DNA from: Pantoea sp. WMus005
GTDB taxonomy: Bacteria; Pseudomonadota; Gammaproteobacteria; Enterobacterales; Enterobacteriaceae
Assembly: GCF_013415305.1 (NCBI RefSeq)
Contig: NZ_JACBXU010000001.1
Coordinates: 1,178,001-1,242,000, forward strand
DNA length: 64,000 bases
Direction of reading: 5' to 3'
Of the stretch, positions 46,804 to 57,994 are shown piece by piece. The first letter of the stretch is position 1; every line of letters begins with the position of its first letter. The notes under the pieces were generated by a model. It saw only the letters and a program-made list of their open reading frames with translations, had not been told where the DNA came from and ran no database searches. The translations under genes and the position numbers were made by a program.

Positions 46804-47247
46804 ATGAATGAACAGGCTGCTGCGCCGCGTATTGGTGGCTGGCTTTTGCTGCCGCTGGCCTGGCTGATAATGACCCTGTTAACCACCGTTCTGGTGCTGG
46901 CGATGTATCTGACACCCCTGTTTAATCCGGAATGGCGTGTCGCGCTGTTTTCTCACGGCAGCACACTCTTCTCTTACTGGGCCATTTCTCTGCTCACCGC
47001 TGTGGCGGTCTGGGCCTATAGTCTCTGGATCAGCTGGCTGTTCCTGAAGCGCTCCCGCCGCCTGCCGCGCCATTATCTGCTCTGGCTGCTTATTACCGTG
47101 CTACTGGCGCTGAAAACTTTTGCTTTCACGCCAGTCGCTGATAGCCGGGCCCTCCAGACATTACTGCTGTCACTGCTGGCCGCTGCGGTGTTTGTGCCCT
47201 ATTTTAAACGCTCAGAACGGGTAAAAAAGACCTTTATCGCGCCCTGA
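46804..47247 (+). CDS. ydgK: YdgK inner-membrane protein (DUF2569)
   Basis: 147 residues from the ATG at 46804. Four membrane segments are apparent (first about 12-32, last about 120-137), with cytoplasmic basic ends. It occupies the same position as E. coli ydgK, between cnu and rsxA. The function is unknown. Confidence 0.85.
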   Translation: MNEQAAAPRIGGWLLLPLAWLIMTLLTTVLVLAMYLTPLFNPEWRVALFSHGSTLFSYWAISLLTAVAVWAYSLWISWLFLKRSRRLPRHYLLWLLITVLLALKTFAFTPVADSRALQTLLLSLLAAAVFVPYFKRSERVKKTFIAP

Positions 47248-47370
47248 TGTGGTGAGTTGTGTCAGGAATTTAATTCTGAGTGCGGTCTGCCGCCTTGCGG
47301 GTGGCGCGGGTGTTGAGATACGTCGCGCTATCAATGATAATAAGCCGCTTTCTGGCTCCCAGGCGAAAAA

Positions 47371-47952
47371 ATGACCGATTATCTGCTTCTCTTTGTTGGC
47401 ACCGTGCTGGTGAATAACTTCGTATTAGTGAAGTTTCTCGGCCTTTGTCCCTTTATGGGCGTTTCCAAAAAACTGGAAACGGCGATTGGCATGGGCCTCG
47501 CCACGACATTCGTGATCACCCTGGCCTCGATCTGCGCCTGGCTGGTCAACCATCTGATCCTGCTGCCACTGGACCTGGTCTATCTGCGGACCATGGCGTA
47601 TATCCTGGTCATCGCTGTTGTGGTGCAGTTCACCGAGATGGTAGTGCGTAAAACCAGCCCGTCGCTCTATCGCCTGCTGGGTATCTTTCTGCCGCTGATT
47701 ACCACCAACTGTGCGGTACTGGGTGTGCCTCTGCTGAGCGTCAACCTTAACCACACCTTTATGCAGGCCGCGCTGTATGGTTTCAGCGCCTCAATCGGCT
47801 TCTCGCTGGTGATGGTGCTGTTCGCCGGTATGCGTGAGCGCCTGGTGCTGGCGAATGTTCCTGCCCCGTTTAAAGGCAACTCCATCGCCCTGATTACTGC
47901 GGGCCTGATGGCGCTGGCATTTATGGGCTTCACCGGCCTGGTGAAATTCTGA
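47371..47952 (+). CDS. rsxA: Electron-transport complex subunit RsxA
   Basis: 193 residues, six membrane helices, closely similar to RnfA and Rsx[35 protein letters not shown]. It is the first gene of rsxABCDGE, whose membrane complex transfers electrons from NAD(P)H to keep SoxR reduced. Its stop codon overlaps the start of rsxB by one base. Confidence 0.93.
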   Translation: MTDYLLLFVGTVLVNNFVLVKFLGLCPFMGVSKKLETAIGMGLATTFVITLASICAWLVNHLILLPLDLVYLRTMAYILVIAVVVQFTEMVVRKTSPSLYRLLGIFLPLITTNCAVLGVPLLSVNLNHTFMQAALYGFSASIGFSLVMVLFAGMRERLVLANVPAPFKGNSIALITAGLMALAFMGFTGLVKF

Positions 47953-48530
47953 TGACCGCGATCTGGATTGCTGTTGCGGTACTCAGTGCGCTGAGCCTGG
48001 TGTTCGGTGCCCTGCTGGGTTACGCCTCGCGCCGCTTTGAAGTGGAAGAAGATCCTATCGTTGAGCAGATTGATGCCATTCTGCCACAGAGCCAGTGTGG
48101 CCAGTGCGGCTATCCTGGCTGCCGTCCTTATGCGGATGCGGTCGGCAACAACGGTGAAGCGATCAATAAATGCGCGCCAGGCGGTGAGCAGACCATGCTC
48201 AAGCTGGCTGCGCTGCTCAACGTGGAACCGCAGCCGATTGATGGTGATGAAACGGCGAAAGAGCCGGTACGTACCGTCGCCTTTATTGATGAGGCCAACT
48301 GCATTGGCTGCACCAAATGTATTCAGGCCTGTCCGGTGGATGCGATTGTCGGGGCAACCCGCGCCATGCACACCGTGCTGAGCGATGTCTGCACCGGCTG
48401 CGATCTCTGTGTGGCACCCTGCCCGACTGACTGTATTGAGATGCGTCCGGTTGAAACCACACCAGCTAACTGGAAGTGGGATTTGAATACCATTCCTGTA
48501 CGGGTGATCCCGGTAAAAACTCATGCTTAA
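47952..48530 (+). CDS. rsxB: Iron-sulfur subunit RsxB
   Basis: 192 residues. An N-terminal membrane anchor (3-25) is followed by a 4Fe-4S motif with C49, C52, C57 and C74. Two ferredoxin-type clusters follow (C117/C120/C123/C127 and C147/C150/C153/C157). The rsxC start overlaps its end by 8 bp. It passes electrons within the Rsx complex. Confidence 0.94.
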   Translation: MTAIWIAVAVLSALSLVFGALLGYASRRFEVEEDPIVEQIDAILPQSQCGQCGYPGCRPYADAVGNNGEAINKCAPGGEQTMLKLAALLNVEPQPIDGDETAKEPVRTVAFIDEANCIGCTKCIQACPVDAIVGATRAMHTVLSDVCTGCDLCVAPCPTDCIEMRPVETTPANWKWDLNTIPVRVIPVKTHA

Positions 48531-51111
48531 TCTGTTTAACTTCCTGAAAAAAGAGAAGGTCTGGGATTTTCAGGGTGGTATTCATCCGCCGGAAATGAAA
48601 ACCCAGTCCAACGGCACGCCGCTCAGCGAACTGCCGTTGCCGCACCGTTTTATTATTCCGCTGAAACAGCATATCGGACACGAAGGTGAGATCTGCGTTG
48701 CGCCTGGCGACCATGTGCTGCGCGGTCAGCCTCTGACGTTTGGCACGGGCCGTATGCTGCCGGTCCATGCGCCCACCTCCGGCGTGATTGAAGATATTGG
48801 TCAGCATATGACCGCGCATCCATCGGGGCTGTCCGAGCTTTGTATTTTCCTGACGCCCGATGGCGATGACCGCTGGATGCCGCTCGATCCGCTGCCTGAC
48901 TACCGTCAGCATCCGCGCACGGATGTTGTACAGCGTATTCACGACGCGGGCATCGCGGGCCTGGGCGGTGCGGGATTCCCTACTGCCACCAAACTGAAAG
49001 GCGGCCTGCGCGGCGTTAAAACCCTGATTATCAATGCGGCCGAGTGCGAGCCTTATATCACCGCTGACGATCGCCTGATGCAGGACTACGCCGCCGAAGT
49101 GCTGGAAGGCAGCCGCATTCTTGCCTGGGTGCTCCAGGCCGAGCAGGTGATGATTGGCATTGAAGATAATAAACCTGAAGCGATCGCTGCGCTGAAACAG
49201 GCGCTGGGTAGCGAGCGCGACCTGCAAATCCGGGTGATTCCGACCAAATACCCTTCCGGCGGTGCCAAGCAGCTGACCCGCATTCTGACCGGCATGGAAG
49301 TGCCGCACGGCGGACGCTCCACTGATATCGGTGTGCTGATGCAGAACGTCGGCACCGCCTGGGCAGTTAAACGGGCCATTATCAATGGTGAGCCGATTAC
49401 TGAGCGCGTGGTGACACTGACCGGCGAGGCAATTGCACAGCCGCGTAACGTCTGGAGTCGTCTCGGCACCCCAATCAGCCATCTGCTGCACCACGTCGGA
49501 TTTACACCTGCACCGCGTCAGATGGTGATTATGGGCGGTCCGCTGATGGGCTTTACTCTGCCTTCGCTGGATGTGCCGGTGGTGAAGATCACCAACTGTA
49601 TTCTTGCCCCCTCTGCCAGTGAAATGGGCAACAACGACGAAGAGCAGTCGTGCATTCGCTGCTCCGCCTGTGCCGATGCCTGTCCGGCTAAACTGCTGCC
49701 ACAGCAGCTTTACTGGTTCAGCCAGGGCGGCGATCACGATAAAGCGCGTTCACACCACATTGATGATTGCATCGAATGTGGCGCCTGCGCCTATGTCTGC
49801 CCGAGTAACATTCCGCTGGTACAATATTACCGTCAGGAAAAAGCGGAACTGCGCGCCATCGATCTGGAAGCGAAACGCACGCTGGAAGCCAAAGCACGCT
49901 TTGAAGCGCGTCAGGCGCGACTGGAGCGTGAGAAGCAGGCCCGCGAAGCGCGTCATGAAGAGGCGAAACAGCGTGTGGCCCGCACCGATACCCGTGAACT
50001 GGCGGCTGCAAAAGCGCGAGTGAAAGCCCGCCAGACCCCTGAGCCGGATGAGGCAACCCTTGACGCTCAGCGTGAAGCCCGCCATGCGCAGGCGCGTCTG
50101 CGTCAGGCCGAGGCCCAGGCTGAAACCCAGCCGGTAACGCGTCAGTCCATCGATCCCCGTAAAGCGGCGGTTGAAGCAGCCATTGCCCGGGCGAAAGCGA
50201 AGAAAGTCACGCCGGTTGATGCAGTAGAGAACGGGGCTGAAGCCAGCGTCGATCCGCGCAAAGCCGCTGTCGAAGCTGCCGTTGCCCGCGCCAAAGCGAA
50301 GAAGGCCGCGCAGGCTGAAGGCAATGAGGCGATGCCTCCGGCTGCACCGGATAGCGTTCCAGAAGCCGCGCCAGACGCCGCTGCGGAGACCGACCCGCGT
50401 AAAGCCGCCGTTCAGGCCGCCATCGCCCGCGCCAAAGCGAAGAAAGCGGCACAGGCTGAAGGCAATGAGGCCACGCCTCCGGTTGCATCCGTGAGTATGA
50501 ATGAAGCCGCGCCAGACGCCGCTGCGGAGACCGACCCGCGTAAAGCCGCCGTTCAGGCCGCTATCGCCCGTGCCAAAGCGAAGAAGGCCGCGCAGGCTGA
50601 AGGCAACGAGGCGACGCCTCCGGCTGCACCGGATAGCGTTCCAGAAGTTGCTTCAGACGCCGCCGCGGAGACCGACCCGCGTAAAGCCGCGATTCAGGCC
50701 GCCATCGCCCGCGCCAAAGCGAAGAAAGCGGCACAGGCTGAAGGCAATGAGGCGACGCCTCCGGCTGCACCGGATAGCGTTCCAGAAGTTGTTTCAGACG
50801 CCGCCGCGGAGACCGACCCGCGTAAAGCCGCGATTCAGGCCGCCATCGCCCGCGCCAAAGCGAAGAAAGCGGCGCAGGCTGAAAGTGACGCGGATGCTGC
50901 TTCACGCGACGCTGCGGCACTGGCCACTGCCGCACACTTTGCAGTAGAGAATGCGGAGCAGGCTCAGGAACAGGCCAATAACGCTAATGCTGAACCTGAA
51001 CAGGCACCTGAACTGAATCAACCCGATGATGCGCGCAAAGCCGCTATTGCTGCCGCCATCGCCCGTGCCAAAGCGCGTAAAGCGCAGTCGTCTACGACGC
51101 TTGAGGATTAA
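48523..51111 (+). CDS. rsxC: NADH-binding subunit RsxC with expanded C-terminal repeats
   Basis: 862 residues against about 740 in E. coli. The flavin and NADH-binding N-terminal part has [15 protein letters not shown] and [16 protein letters not shown]; two ferredoxin clusters follow at C377/C380/C383/C387 and C416/C419/C422/C426. The C-terminal tail consists of tandem copies of a 47-residue unit starting DPRKAA (residues 577, 624, 671, 718, 765), each rich in Ala, Lys and Glu. A related single start (DDARKAA) closes the protein. The extra length is in these repeats. Confidence 0.93.
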   Translation: MLNLFNFLKKEKVWDFQGGIHPPEMKTQSNGTPLSELPLPHRFIIPLKQHIGHEGEICVAPGDHVLRGQPLTFGTGRMLPVHAPTSGVIEDIGQHMTAHPSGLSELCIFLTPDGDDRWMPLDPLPDYRQHPRTDVVQRIHDAGIAGLGGAGFPTATKLKGGLRGVKTLIINAAECEPYITADDRLMQDYAAEVLEGSRILAWVLQAEQVMIGIEDNKPEAIAALKQALGSERDLQIRVIPTKYPSGGAKQLTRILTGMEVPHGGRSTDIGVLMQNVGTAWAVKRAIINGEPITERVVTLTGEAIAQPRNVWSRLGTPISHLLHHVGFTPAPRQMVIMGGPLMGFTLPSLDVPVVKITNCILAPSASEMGNNDEEQSCIRCSACADACPAKLLPQQLYWFSQGGDHDKARSHHIDDCIECGACAYVCPSNIPLVQYYRQEKAELRAIDLEAKRTLEAKARFEARQARLEREKQAREARHEEAKQRVARTDTRELAAAKARVKARQTPEPDEATLDAQREARHAQARLRQAEAQAETQPVTRQSIDPRKAAVEAAIARAKAKKVTPVDAVENGAEASVDPRKAAVEAAVARAKAKKAAQAEGNEAMPPAAPDSVPEAAPDAAAETDPRKAAVQAAIARAKAKKAAQAEGNEATPPVASVSMNEAAPDAAAETDPRKAAVQAAIARAKAKKAAQAEGNEATPPAAPDSVPEVASDAAAETDPRKAAIQAAIARAKAKKAAQAEGNEATPPAAPDSVPEVVSDAAAETDPRKAAIQAAIARAKAKKAAQAESDADAASRDAAALATAAHFAVENAEQAQEQANNANAEPEQAPELNQPDDARKAAIAAAIARAKARKAQSSTTLED
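50251..50888 (+). repeat. 141-bp tandem repeat within rsxC
   Basis: Units begin at 50251, 50392, 50533, 50674 and 50815, exactly 141 bp apart, each opening GAYCCGCG(C/T)AAAGCC. A related start at 50152 is 99 bp before the first unit. Nucleotide similarity between units is high, so copy number is probably variable. Confidence 0.9.
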
Positions 51112-52170
51112 ATGGCTTTTCGTATCGCAAGTTCTCCCTACACCCATAATCGCCGCAGCACTGGCAACATCATGCTGCTGGTGGTGCTGGCCGCGGTGCC
51201 GGGTTTTGCTGCACAGTGTTATTTCTTTGGCTACGGCACCTTTTTGCAGGTTTTACTGGCAACGCTGACTGCCTGGCTGACAGAAGCGGCAATTTTACGG
51301 CTGCGCAAAGCGCCGGTCGCCAGCACGCTGGCGGATAACTCCGCGTTGCTGACAGCCGTCCTGATCGGTATCAGCCTGCCACCGCTGGCACCCTGGTGGC
51401 TGGTGGTGATCGGTACATTGTTTGCAGTTGTCATTGCTAAACAGCTTTATGGCGGGCTGGGCCAGAACCCGTTTAACCCGGCGATGGTCGGCTATGTGGT
51501 GTTGCTGATCTCCTTCCCGGTACAGATGACCAGCTGGTTGCCGCCTGACACCCTTCAGGCGATCAAACCCGGACTGATGGACAGTCTGAGCATGGTATTC
51601 CACGGCCACACGCTGGCGGGCGAAACGATGCAGCAGTTGCAGATGGGTGTGGATGGCATCAGCCAGGCGACACCGCTTGATACCTTTAAAACCGGTTTAC
51701 GTGCCGGGCACAGCGCCGGACAGCTGCTGGCCCAGCCGATCTACAGCGGCGTGCTGGCGGGCCTTGGCTGGCAGTGGGTTAACGTCGGTTATCTGGCGGG
51801 TGGCCTGTTCCTGCTGTGGAAAAGTGCGATTCGCTGGCACATTCCTGCTGCCATGCTGCTGTCACTGGCGTTCTGCGCCACGCTGGGCGCGTTCTTCTCA
51901 CCGGAATCGCTGAACAGCCCGCTGATTCATCTTTTCTCCGGTGCCACCATGCTGGGCGCGTTCTTTATTGCCACCGACCCGGTGACTGCCTCCACCACCA
52001 ACCGGGGTCGCCTGATCTATGGTGCGCTGATTGGACTGCTGGTCTGGCTGATCCGCAGCTTTGGCGGTTATCCCGATGGCGTAGCATTTGCTGTGCTGCT
52101 GGCAAACATCTGTGTGCCGCTCATCGATTACTACACCCAGCCGCGCGTTTACGGCCATCAGAAGGAGTAA
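51112..52170 (+). CDS. rsxD: Membrane subunit RsxD
   Basis: 352 residues with about nine to ten membrane helices. The covalent flavin attachment site ATPL has T187, the position described for E. coli RsxD. It is two codons clear of rsxC's stop with no gap and is followed by rsxG after 3 bases. Confidence 0.93.
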   Translation: MAFRIASSPYTHNRRSTGNIMLLVVLAAVPGFAAQCYFFGYGTFLQVLLATLTAWLTEAAILRLRKAPVASTLADNSALLTAVLIGISLPPLAPWWLVVIGTLFAVVIAKQLYGGLGQNPFNPAMVGYVVLLISFPVQMTSWLPPDTLQAIKPGLMDSLSMVFHGHTLAGETMQQLQMGVDGISQATPLDTFKTGLRAGHSAGQLLAQPIYSGVLAGLGWQWVNVGYLAGGLFLLWKSAIRWHIPAAMLLSLAFCATLGAFFSPESLNSPLIHLFSGATMLGAFFIATDPVTASTTNRGRLIYGALIGLLVWLIRSFGGYPDGVAFAVLLANICVPLIDYYTQPRVYGHQKE

Positions 52171-52173
52171 GCG

Positions 52174-52806
52174 ATGCTGGAGACGATTCGCAAAAATGGG
52201 GTTACGCTGGCGATTTTCGCTGCGATTACTACGGCAGCGACGGCGGTAGTCAACACCGTCACCAGGCCGACGGTGGAACATCAGACCCTGCTGCAGCAGA
52301 AAAACCTGCTGGATCAGGTAGTCCCCACCGACCTTTATGACAATAACATCCAGCAGGATTGTTACATTGTCACAGATGCTGCGCTGGGCAATAATGCACC
52401 GCACCATCTCTTTCTGGCGCGTAAAGGCGGCCAGCCTGTCGCTGCCGCACTGGAGACAACTGCGCCTGACGGCTATTCTGGTGCGATACAGATGCTGGTC
52501 GGTGCTGATTTCCAGGGTAAAGTACTGGGCGTGCGGGTGGTCGAACACCATGAGACGCCTGGCCTGGGCGATAAGATCGAATTACGCATCTCTGACTGGA
52601 TCAACAGCTTCAATGGCAAAGTGGTTCATGGTCCGGCGGATAAAGCGTTTGCGGTTAAGAAAGATGGCGGCGACTTTGATCAATTCACCGGCGCCACCAT
52701 TACCCCACGCGCGGTGGTCAATGCGACCAAACGCACCGCGCTGTTGATGAAAACGCTTCCGGAGAGACTCTCTTCGTTACCGGCATGTGGAGACGCAAAT
52801 GAGTGA
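52174..52806 (+). CDS. rsxG: FMN-binding subunit RsxG
   Basis: 210 residues. It has an N-terminal membrane anchor (about 8-28), then a periplasmic domain with the flavin motif TGAT at 172-175, T175 being the covalent site. E. coli RsxG uses the equivalent threonine. It overlaps rsxE by 8 bp. Confidence 0.93.
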   Translation: MLETIRKNGVTLAIFAAITTAATAVVNTVTRPTVEHQTLLQQKNLLDQVVPTDLYDNNIQQDCYIVTDAALGNNAPHHLFLARKGGQPVAAALETTAPDGYSGAIQMLVGADFQGKVLGVRVVEHHETPGLGDKIELRISDWINSFNGKVVHGPADKAFAVKKDGGDFDQFTGATITPRAVVNATKRTALLMKTLPERLSSLPACGDANE

Positions 52807-53503
52807 AGCTAAAAGTCTGCTGGTGGGTGGACTGTGGAAGAACAACTCGGCACTGGTGCAGCTGCTGGGCCTCTGCCCGCTGCTGGCGGTCACGGCGACG
52901 GCAACCAATGCGCTGGGTTTAGGTCTGGCTACCACGCTGGTGCTGACCCTGACCAACAGTTTTATTTCGGCCTCGCGCCGCTGGGTGCCGTCAGAAATCC
53001 GTATCCCGATTTATGTGATGATCATCGCCTCGGTGGTGAGCTGCGTGCAGATGCTGATCAACGCCTATGCCTACGGTCTCTATCAGTCGCTGGGGATTTT
53101 TATCCCGCTGATCGTGACCAACTGCATCGTGGTGGGCCGTGCGGAAGCGGTCGCCTCTAAAAGCAGTATCCCGCTTGCCGCGCTTGATGGCTTCGCCATC
53201 GGTATGGGCGCGACCTGCGCCATGGTGGTGCTGGGTTCGCTGCGTGAAATCATCGGCAGTGGCACACTGTTTAACGGTGCCGATCAGTTGCTTGGCCCGT
53301 GGGCGAAATCGCTGCGTATCGAAGTGGTGCATTTCGATTCACCCATGCTGCTGGCGATGCTGCCGCCTGGCGCGTTTATTGGCCTGGGCATGATGCTGGC
53401 GGGTAAATACCTGATCGATCAGAAGATGAAACAGCGGGCAGCCCTGCGTGCTCAGGCTGCTGAAAACGCGGCACCTCAGAACGCCGTCGGGAAGCCGGTG
53501 TGA
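52799..53503 (+). CDS. rsxE: Membrane subunit RsxE
   Basis: 234 residues from the ATG at 52799, chosen because GGAG is seven bases upstream and E. coli RsxE starts MSE; a GTG at 52787 is the alternative. Six membrane helices, homologous to RsxA. It shares GTGA with the start of nth. It closes the rsx operon. Confidence 0.92.
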   Translation: MSEAKSLLVGGLWKNNSALVQLLGLCPLLAVTATATNALGLGLATTLVLTLTNSFISASRRWVPSEIRIPIYVMIIASVVSCVQMLINAYAYGLYQSLGIFIPLIVTNCIVVGRAEAVASKSSIPLAALDGFAIGMGATCAMVVLGSLREIIGSGTLFNGADQLLGPWAKSLRIEVVHFDSPMLLAMLPPGAFIGLGMMLAGKYLIDQKMKQRAALRAQAAENAAPQNAVGKPV

Positions 53504-54132
53504 ACCAGACTAAACGCACCGAGATTCTTCATCGCCTGCAGCAGAACAATCCGCATCCCACCACCGAGCTGAACTTCAGCTCGCCGTTTGAGCTGCTGAT
53601 TGCAGTACTGCTCTCGGCGCAGGCGACCGATGTCAGCGTCAACAAAGCCACCGCAAAGCTTTATCCGGTGGCAAATACGCCTGCCGCGATGCTGGCGCTG
53701 GGCGTGGATGGCGTAAAGGAATACATCAAAACTATCGGCCTGTTTAACAGCAAAGCGGAAAATGTGATTAAGACTTGTCGCATTCTGCTTGAGCAGCACA
53801 ACGGCGAAGTGCCGGAAGATCGTGCGGCGCTGGAAGCTCTGCCCGGTGTGGGGCGTAAAACTGCCAATGTGGTGCTGAATACCGCCTTTGGCTGGCCGAC
53901 AATTGCTGTTGATACTCACATCTTCCGCGTCAGCAACCGGACAAAATTTGCGCCGGGTAAGAATGTGGAAGAGGTGGAGCAGAAGCTGCTGAAGGTGGTT
54001 CCGGCCGCCTATAAGGTTGACTGCCACCACTGGCTGATTCTGCATGGCCGCTACACCTGCGTGGCGCGTAAGCCGCGCTGCGGCGCCTGCCTGATTGAAG
54101 ATCTTTGCGAGTATCCCGACAAAGTCGAGTGA
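53500..54132 (+). CDS. nth: Endonuclease III
   Basis: 210 residues from a GTG at 53500 overlapping the rsxE stop by 4 bp. It removes oxidised pyrimidines by glycosylase and AP-lyase action. The helix-hairpin-helix [12 protein letters not shown] contains the catalytic K120, D138 follows in IAVDTHIFR, and the iron-sulfur cluster uses C187, C194, C197 and C203. Overlap suggests translation coupled to rsxE, so expression of repair and redox genes is linked. Confidence 0.94.
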   Translation: MNQTKRTEILHRLQQNNPHPTTELNFSSPFELLIAVLLSAQATDVSVNKATAKLYPVANTPAAMLALGVDGVKEYIKTIGLFNSKAENVIKTCRILLEQHNGEVPEDRAALEALPGVGRKTANVVLNTAFGWPTIAVDTHIFRVSNRTKFAPGKNVEEVEQKLLKVVPAAYKVDCHHWLILHGRYTCVARKPRCGACLIEDLCEYPDKVE

Positions 54133-54144
54133 TTCGCCTGACTG

Positions 54145-54166
54145 ACCCGCTGCGGCGGGTTTTTTA
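54145..54166 (+). terminator. Terminator of rsx-nth operon
   Basis: ACCCGC (54145-54150), loop TGCG, GCGGGT (54155-54160), then T-run. Confidence 0.88.
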
Positions 54167-54337
54167 TTGTCTGGTTAAACCCTCTGCACCCCTCTTTCCA
54201 GCCTGACGCCCCTTTTCGCTGCGCGCGCTGGCTCGCCTGAATACCTCTACAGTTTGTCGGGTTGTTACATTGATGTTGATGATGGAAAATCGCCGCCCCT
54301 GACGATAAGAAAATGTTATGACACGGTGAGTAAAGTA

Positions 54338-55057
54338 ATGATCAAAGGTTCTACTGCAGAGAGGCATCCGCTGCACCTGTTTCTGGCACGATTCTGGCCA
54401 CATCCGCTGACAGTAAGCAAAAAGCATGTGGTGATTGCCGGACTGGGTGCGGGCATTGGCCTGGTGCTGACCAGTCTGCTGAGTCACTGGATGTTGGGGG
54501 AGCTGAATCTGTGGTTTGTCGCGCCCGTAGGTGCTTCGGCGGTTTTACTCTTTGGTCTGCCCGCCAGTCCGCTGGCGCAGCCGTGGGCGATAGTCGGCGG
54601 CAACACGCTGTCCGCACTGGCGGGCGTCACCGTCAGCCAGCTCATCCCCGATCCGGCGATTGCCTGCGGCGTCGCGGCCTGCGTGGCGATCCTGTTGATG
54701 TTCCAGCTACGCTGTCTGCATCCGCCCGGCGGCGCCGTGGCACTGACCGCTATTCTGGGCGGGCCTTCAGTGCAGCAACTGGGTTATCAGTTTGTCCTTA
54801 CGCCGATCCTGCTTAACTCGCTGACTCTGGCACTCCTGGCTCTGCTGCTTAATAATCTGGCCGGTCGCCGCTATCCCCACCCGCTGGCGCCTCAGGAAGT
54901 TAAACCTGATCCGGTCGCCATGCCGGTCCCGTTGACGCGTGCTGATTTGCATCAGGCTTTACAGGACGGTGAACTGCTGGATATTGATGAGGATGATTTG
55001 CAGGCACTGCTGCTGCGTGCGGAAGAGATTGCCCAGCGCCGTCAGGTTAGCGGCTGA
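54338..55057 (+). CDS. HPP-family membrane protein
   Basis: 239 residues from the ATG at 54338. About five membrane helices and the family signature CLHPPGGAVALTAILGG are clear, followed by a cytoplasmic tail rich in acidic residues (LQDGELLDIDEDDLQALL). Some HPP proteins transport nitrite in cyanobacteria; the role here is unknown. It is first in the insertion between nth and dtpA. Confidence 0.85.
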   Translation: MIKGSTAERHPLHLFLARFWPHPLTVSKKHVVIAGLGAGIGLVLTSLLSHWMLGELNLWFVAPVGASAVLLFGLPASPLAQPWAIVGGNTLSALAGVTVSQLIPDPAIACGVAACVAILLMFQLRCLHPPGGAVALTAILGGPSVQQLGYQFVLTPILLNSLTLALLALLLNNLAGRRYPHPLAPQEVKPDPVAMPVPLTRADLHQALQDGELLDIDEDDLQALLLRAEEIAQRRQVSG

Positions 55058-55290
55058 AGCCTGTCTGCTGTGACTGTCGGTACTCCGCTCTTCTCCTGAC
55101 GTCAGCGGGCTGACGACGTTGATCGCTGCCACACTTTTGCTCAGCCGCTTCGCCCACTCCACCTCGTAACATATTGATAACACAATCGTCCAGGCCGGAC
55201 GCCCATCGGGTCCTGGGCGAATGCCCATAGAGCTGCCCTTTTGCGCGCCCTACACTTTGCTCTTCTTTACGTTTCTTACGAGGAAGACCG

Positions 55291-56634
55291 ATGGATAGCG
55301 CTTTGTCCCCGCAGCACGATGAGCTGATCGCCTCCGCCATCAAAAAGTTCTTCACCCATATCATCCCCATGCTGGTGGTGATGCTGATCATTAACCAGAT
55401 CGACCGCGCGAATATAGGCTTTATCAAGGCGGAACTGCGCACCGATGCCGGGATCAGCGCGGCGGCCTTTGGTCTGGGTGCGGGCCTGTTTTTTATCGGC
55501 TATGCGCTGTTTGAGGTCCCCAGTAACCTGATGATGAAGCGCTTCGGCGCCCGCGTCTGGCTGACACGCATCATGATTACCTGGGGATTAGTGGTGGTCA
55601 TGACGGGTTTCGTCACCTCACCCATCCAGTTTTACCTGCTGCGTTTTTTACTGGGCGTGGCGGAAGCAGGCTTCTTTCCCGGCGTACTGTTCTATTTCCG
55701 CCAGTGGGTCCCGAATGCCTGGCGTGGCCGGGCCACTGCGATGGTGCTGAGTGCCACCGCGGGCGCCTTCCTCTTTTCCGGGCCGATCACTGGTGCCATT
55801 CTGATGATGCACGATTTTTTAGGCATTGCCGGCTGGAAATGGGTGATGTTTCTCGAAGGCGGTGCCTCCGTGCTGGTCGGTATTCTCGCCGCATGGGTAC
55901 TGGTGTCACGCCCCGGCGACGCTCGCTGGCTGAGCGATGCGGAGAAACAGGCACTGGTACAGCAGCTGAATAATGAAGAGGCACAGCGTGACGAGCTTAA
56001 CCGCGCGCCTGGTAAAATGTCGCTGTTACGCAGTCGCAGCCTGCTGTTCTTCTGCGCCATCTTCTTCACCATGACCATGACAGGCTATACGCTGGTGTTC
56101 TGGCTGCCGCAGATTATTCAGCGTATTCAGGGCTTCAGCAGTTTTGGCATCGGCATTCTCACCGCCGTGCCCTGGCTTTGCGCCATTATTGCCATCAACC
56201 TGCTGAGTCGCTTTTCAGACCGCCACCGCGACAAACTCGATAAAGCGCTGGGCGTCGCGATGCTGGTCGCGGCCTGCGGCACCTTTATGGCTACGCTGGG
56301 TTCCCCATGGTTTGGCTTCCTGGCGATGATCGTGGCCTGTATCGGCTCGAAAGTCAGCGCCACCTTTTTCTGGCCGATGCCGCAGGGAGAACTGCCCGCC
56401 TCGATTGTTGCGCCTGGGATTGCGCTGGTGAACTCTGTTGGCAACCTTGGCGGCTTCTTCGCACCGACAGTGTTTGGCTATCTGGAGATGAAGACCGGCT
56501 CCACCACCGGCGGCCTCTATGCCCTGACCAGCGTCTCGCTGCTGACCGGACTCTGGCTGCTGCTGCGCCGCAAGCCGTCACCGCCTTCCCTTGATCCTAT
56601 GGAGAATCAACATGTCAGACAGTCCAGTCATTAA
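55291..56634 (+). CDS. MFS transporter, anion:cation symporter type
   Basis: 447 residues, twelve membrane helices. The MFS motif region IDRANIGFIKAEL near the first helix, and FFPGVLFYFRQWVPNAWRGRATA, fit the anion:cation symporter group (relatives GudP, RhmT). Its 3' end overlaps the next gene by 23 bp, so the two form an operon. A hexarate or related sugar acid is the likely substrate, inferred from the partner. Confidence 0.85.
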   Translation: MDSALSPQHDELIASAIKKFFTHIIPMLVVMLIINQIDRANIGFIKAELRTDAGISAAAFGLGAGLFFIGYALFEVPSNLMMKRFGARVWLTRIMITWGLVVVMTGFVTSPIQFYLLRFLLGVAEAGFFPGVLFYFRQWVPNAWRGRATAMVLSATAGAFLFSGPITGAILMMHDFLGIAGWKWVMFLEGGASVLVGILAAWVLVSRPGDARWLSDAEKQALVQQLNNEEAQRDELNRAPGKMSLLRSRSLLFFCAIFFTMTMTGYTLVFWLPQIIQRIQGFSSFGIGILTAVPWLCAIIAINLLSRFSDRHRDKLDKALGVAMLVAACGTFMATLGSPWFGFLAMIVACIGSKVSATFFWPMPQGELPASIVAPGIALVNSVGNLGGFFAPTVFGYLEMKTGSTTGGLYALTSVSLLTGLWLLLRRKPSPPSLDPMENQHVRQSSH

Positions 56635-57955
56635 AACAATGCGGGTCGTGCCCGTCGCCGGATATGACAGCATGCTGCTGAACATTGGCGGTGCGCATAA
56701 CTGCTACTTTACCCGCATCCTGGTGATCCTGACCGATTCCGCAGGCCGTACCGGCGTCGGTGAAAGTCCCTGCCACGCTTCAACGCTGGCGCTGCTGGCG
56801 CGCTTTCGTCCGCAGATTGAGGGCAGCGACCTGCTCCGGCTGAATGCCACCGTCGCCACGCTATTTGCCAGCGACGCACGACACCAGCAGACCGCGCATA
56901 CCGACGACATACATATTCCGCAGATGAATCCGGAGAAGTTTTACAACGCTACCGCGGCCATTGAAGCCGCGCTGCTTGACCTGTTGGGTCAGCACCTGAA
57001 TCTGCCGGTTGCCGAATTGCTCGCCAGCGGTAAACAGCGCGATCGGGTGCCCGTCCTCGGCTATCTGTTCTATATCGCCGACTGTAACCTGACCAGCATG
57101 AACTATCAGGCGGGCCACGCTGGCGGTGATGCCTGGCTGCAACTGCGTCATGAGAAAGCGATGGATGCGGACGGCGTGGTACGGCTGGCGGAGGCGGCAG
57201 CCGATCGCTATGGCTTCCGGGATTTTAAACTGAAGGGCGGCGTACATCATGCCGAAGTGGAAGTGGAGACGGTTAACGCCCTGCTGACACGTTTTCCTCA
57301 GGCGCGGGTAACGGTTGATCCCAATGCCAGCTGGTCGCTGGATGAGGCTATTTATTATGGCAAACAGCTGGCGGGCCGTATTCCCTATCTGGAAGACCCC
57401 TGCGGCGCGGAGCAGGGCTATTCCGGCAGGGAAACGCTGGCGGAGTTTAAGCGAGCCACGGGTATTCCGGTCGCCACCAATATGATCGCCAATGACTGGC
57501 GACAGCTGCAGCATGCCTTACAGCTTAATGCCATCGACATCCCGCTGGCCGACCCGCATTTCTGGACGATGCGTAACGCACATACCGTGGCGCAGTTGTG
57601 TCATGAATGGGGCCTGACAACTGGCTGCCACTCAAACAACCATTTTGATGTGTCACTGGCAATGGTGGCGCATCTGGGGGCTGCGGCACCGGGCGATCGA
57701 CTGACTGCGTTTGATACCCACTGGATCTGGCAGGATGGCCAGCAGCTGACGCAGCATGCGCCGCAGATTCGGAATGGCTTTCTGGAACTGCCTGAGGGGC
57801 CCGGGCTGGGTATTACCCTGAATATGGCGCGGGTCGAAGCTGCTCATGAACTCTACAATTCGCTGCCCGATAAAAACCGAAACGACGCGCTGGGCATGCA
57901 GTTTCTGATTGATAACTGGTCATTTAACGCAAAACGCCCGGCCCTGTTACGCTGA
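56612..57955 (+). CDS. Glucarate dehydratase-like enolase-superfamily enzyme (GudD/GudX-like)
   Basis: 447 residues from the ATG at 56612, after GGAGAATCAAC. The C-terminal barrel has FKLKGG with the catalytic Lys pair, metal ligands in VTVDPNAS, YLEDPCG and ATNMIA, and the dyad region CHSNNHFDVSLAM with His. These are the residues needed for dehydration of glucarate or idarate. The N-terminal capping region (about 50-110) differs from GudD and GudX, so the exact acid is open. Co-transcribed with the MFS permease. Confidence 0.85.
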   Translation: MSDSPVIKTMRVVPVAGYDSMLLNIGGAHNCYFTRILVILTDSAGRTGVGESPCHASTLALLARFRPQIEGSDLLRLNATVATLFASDARHQQTAHTDDIHIPQMNPEKFYNATAAIEAALLDLLGQHLNLPVAELLASGKQRDRVPVLGYLFYIADCNLTSMNYQAGHAGGDAWLQLRHEKAMDADGVVRLAEAAADRYGFRDFKLKGGVHHAEVEVETVNALLTRFPQARVTVDPNASWSLDEAIYYGKQLAGRIPYLEDPCGAEQGYSGRETLAEFKRATGIPVATNMIANDWRQLQHALQLNAIDIPLADPHFWTMRNAHTVAQLCHEWGLTTGCHSNNHFDVSLAMVAHLGAAAPGDRLTAFDTHWIWQDGQQLTQHAPQIRNGFLELPEGPGLGITLNMARVEAAHELYNSLPDKNRNDALGMQFLIDNWSFNAKRPALLR

Positions 57956-57994
57956 TCAATGCCATCCTGTGACACTGTCACAGGATGGCAGCGT

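Noticed and set aside
48466..49737. 423-residue open frame antisense to rsxC
   Set aside because: Opposite a conserved gene with intact cluster motifs; no recognisable domain.
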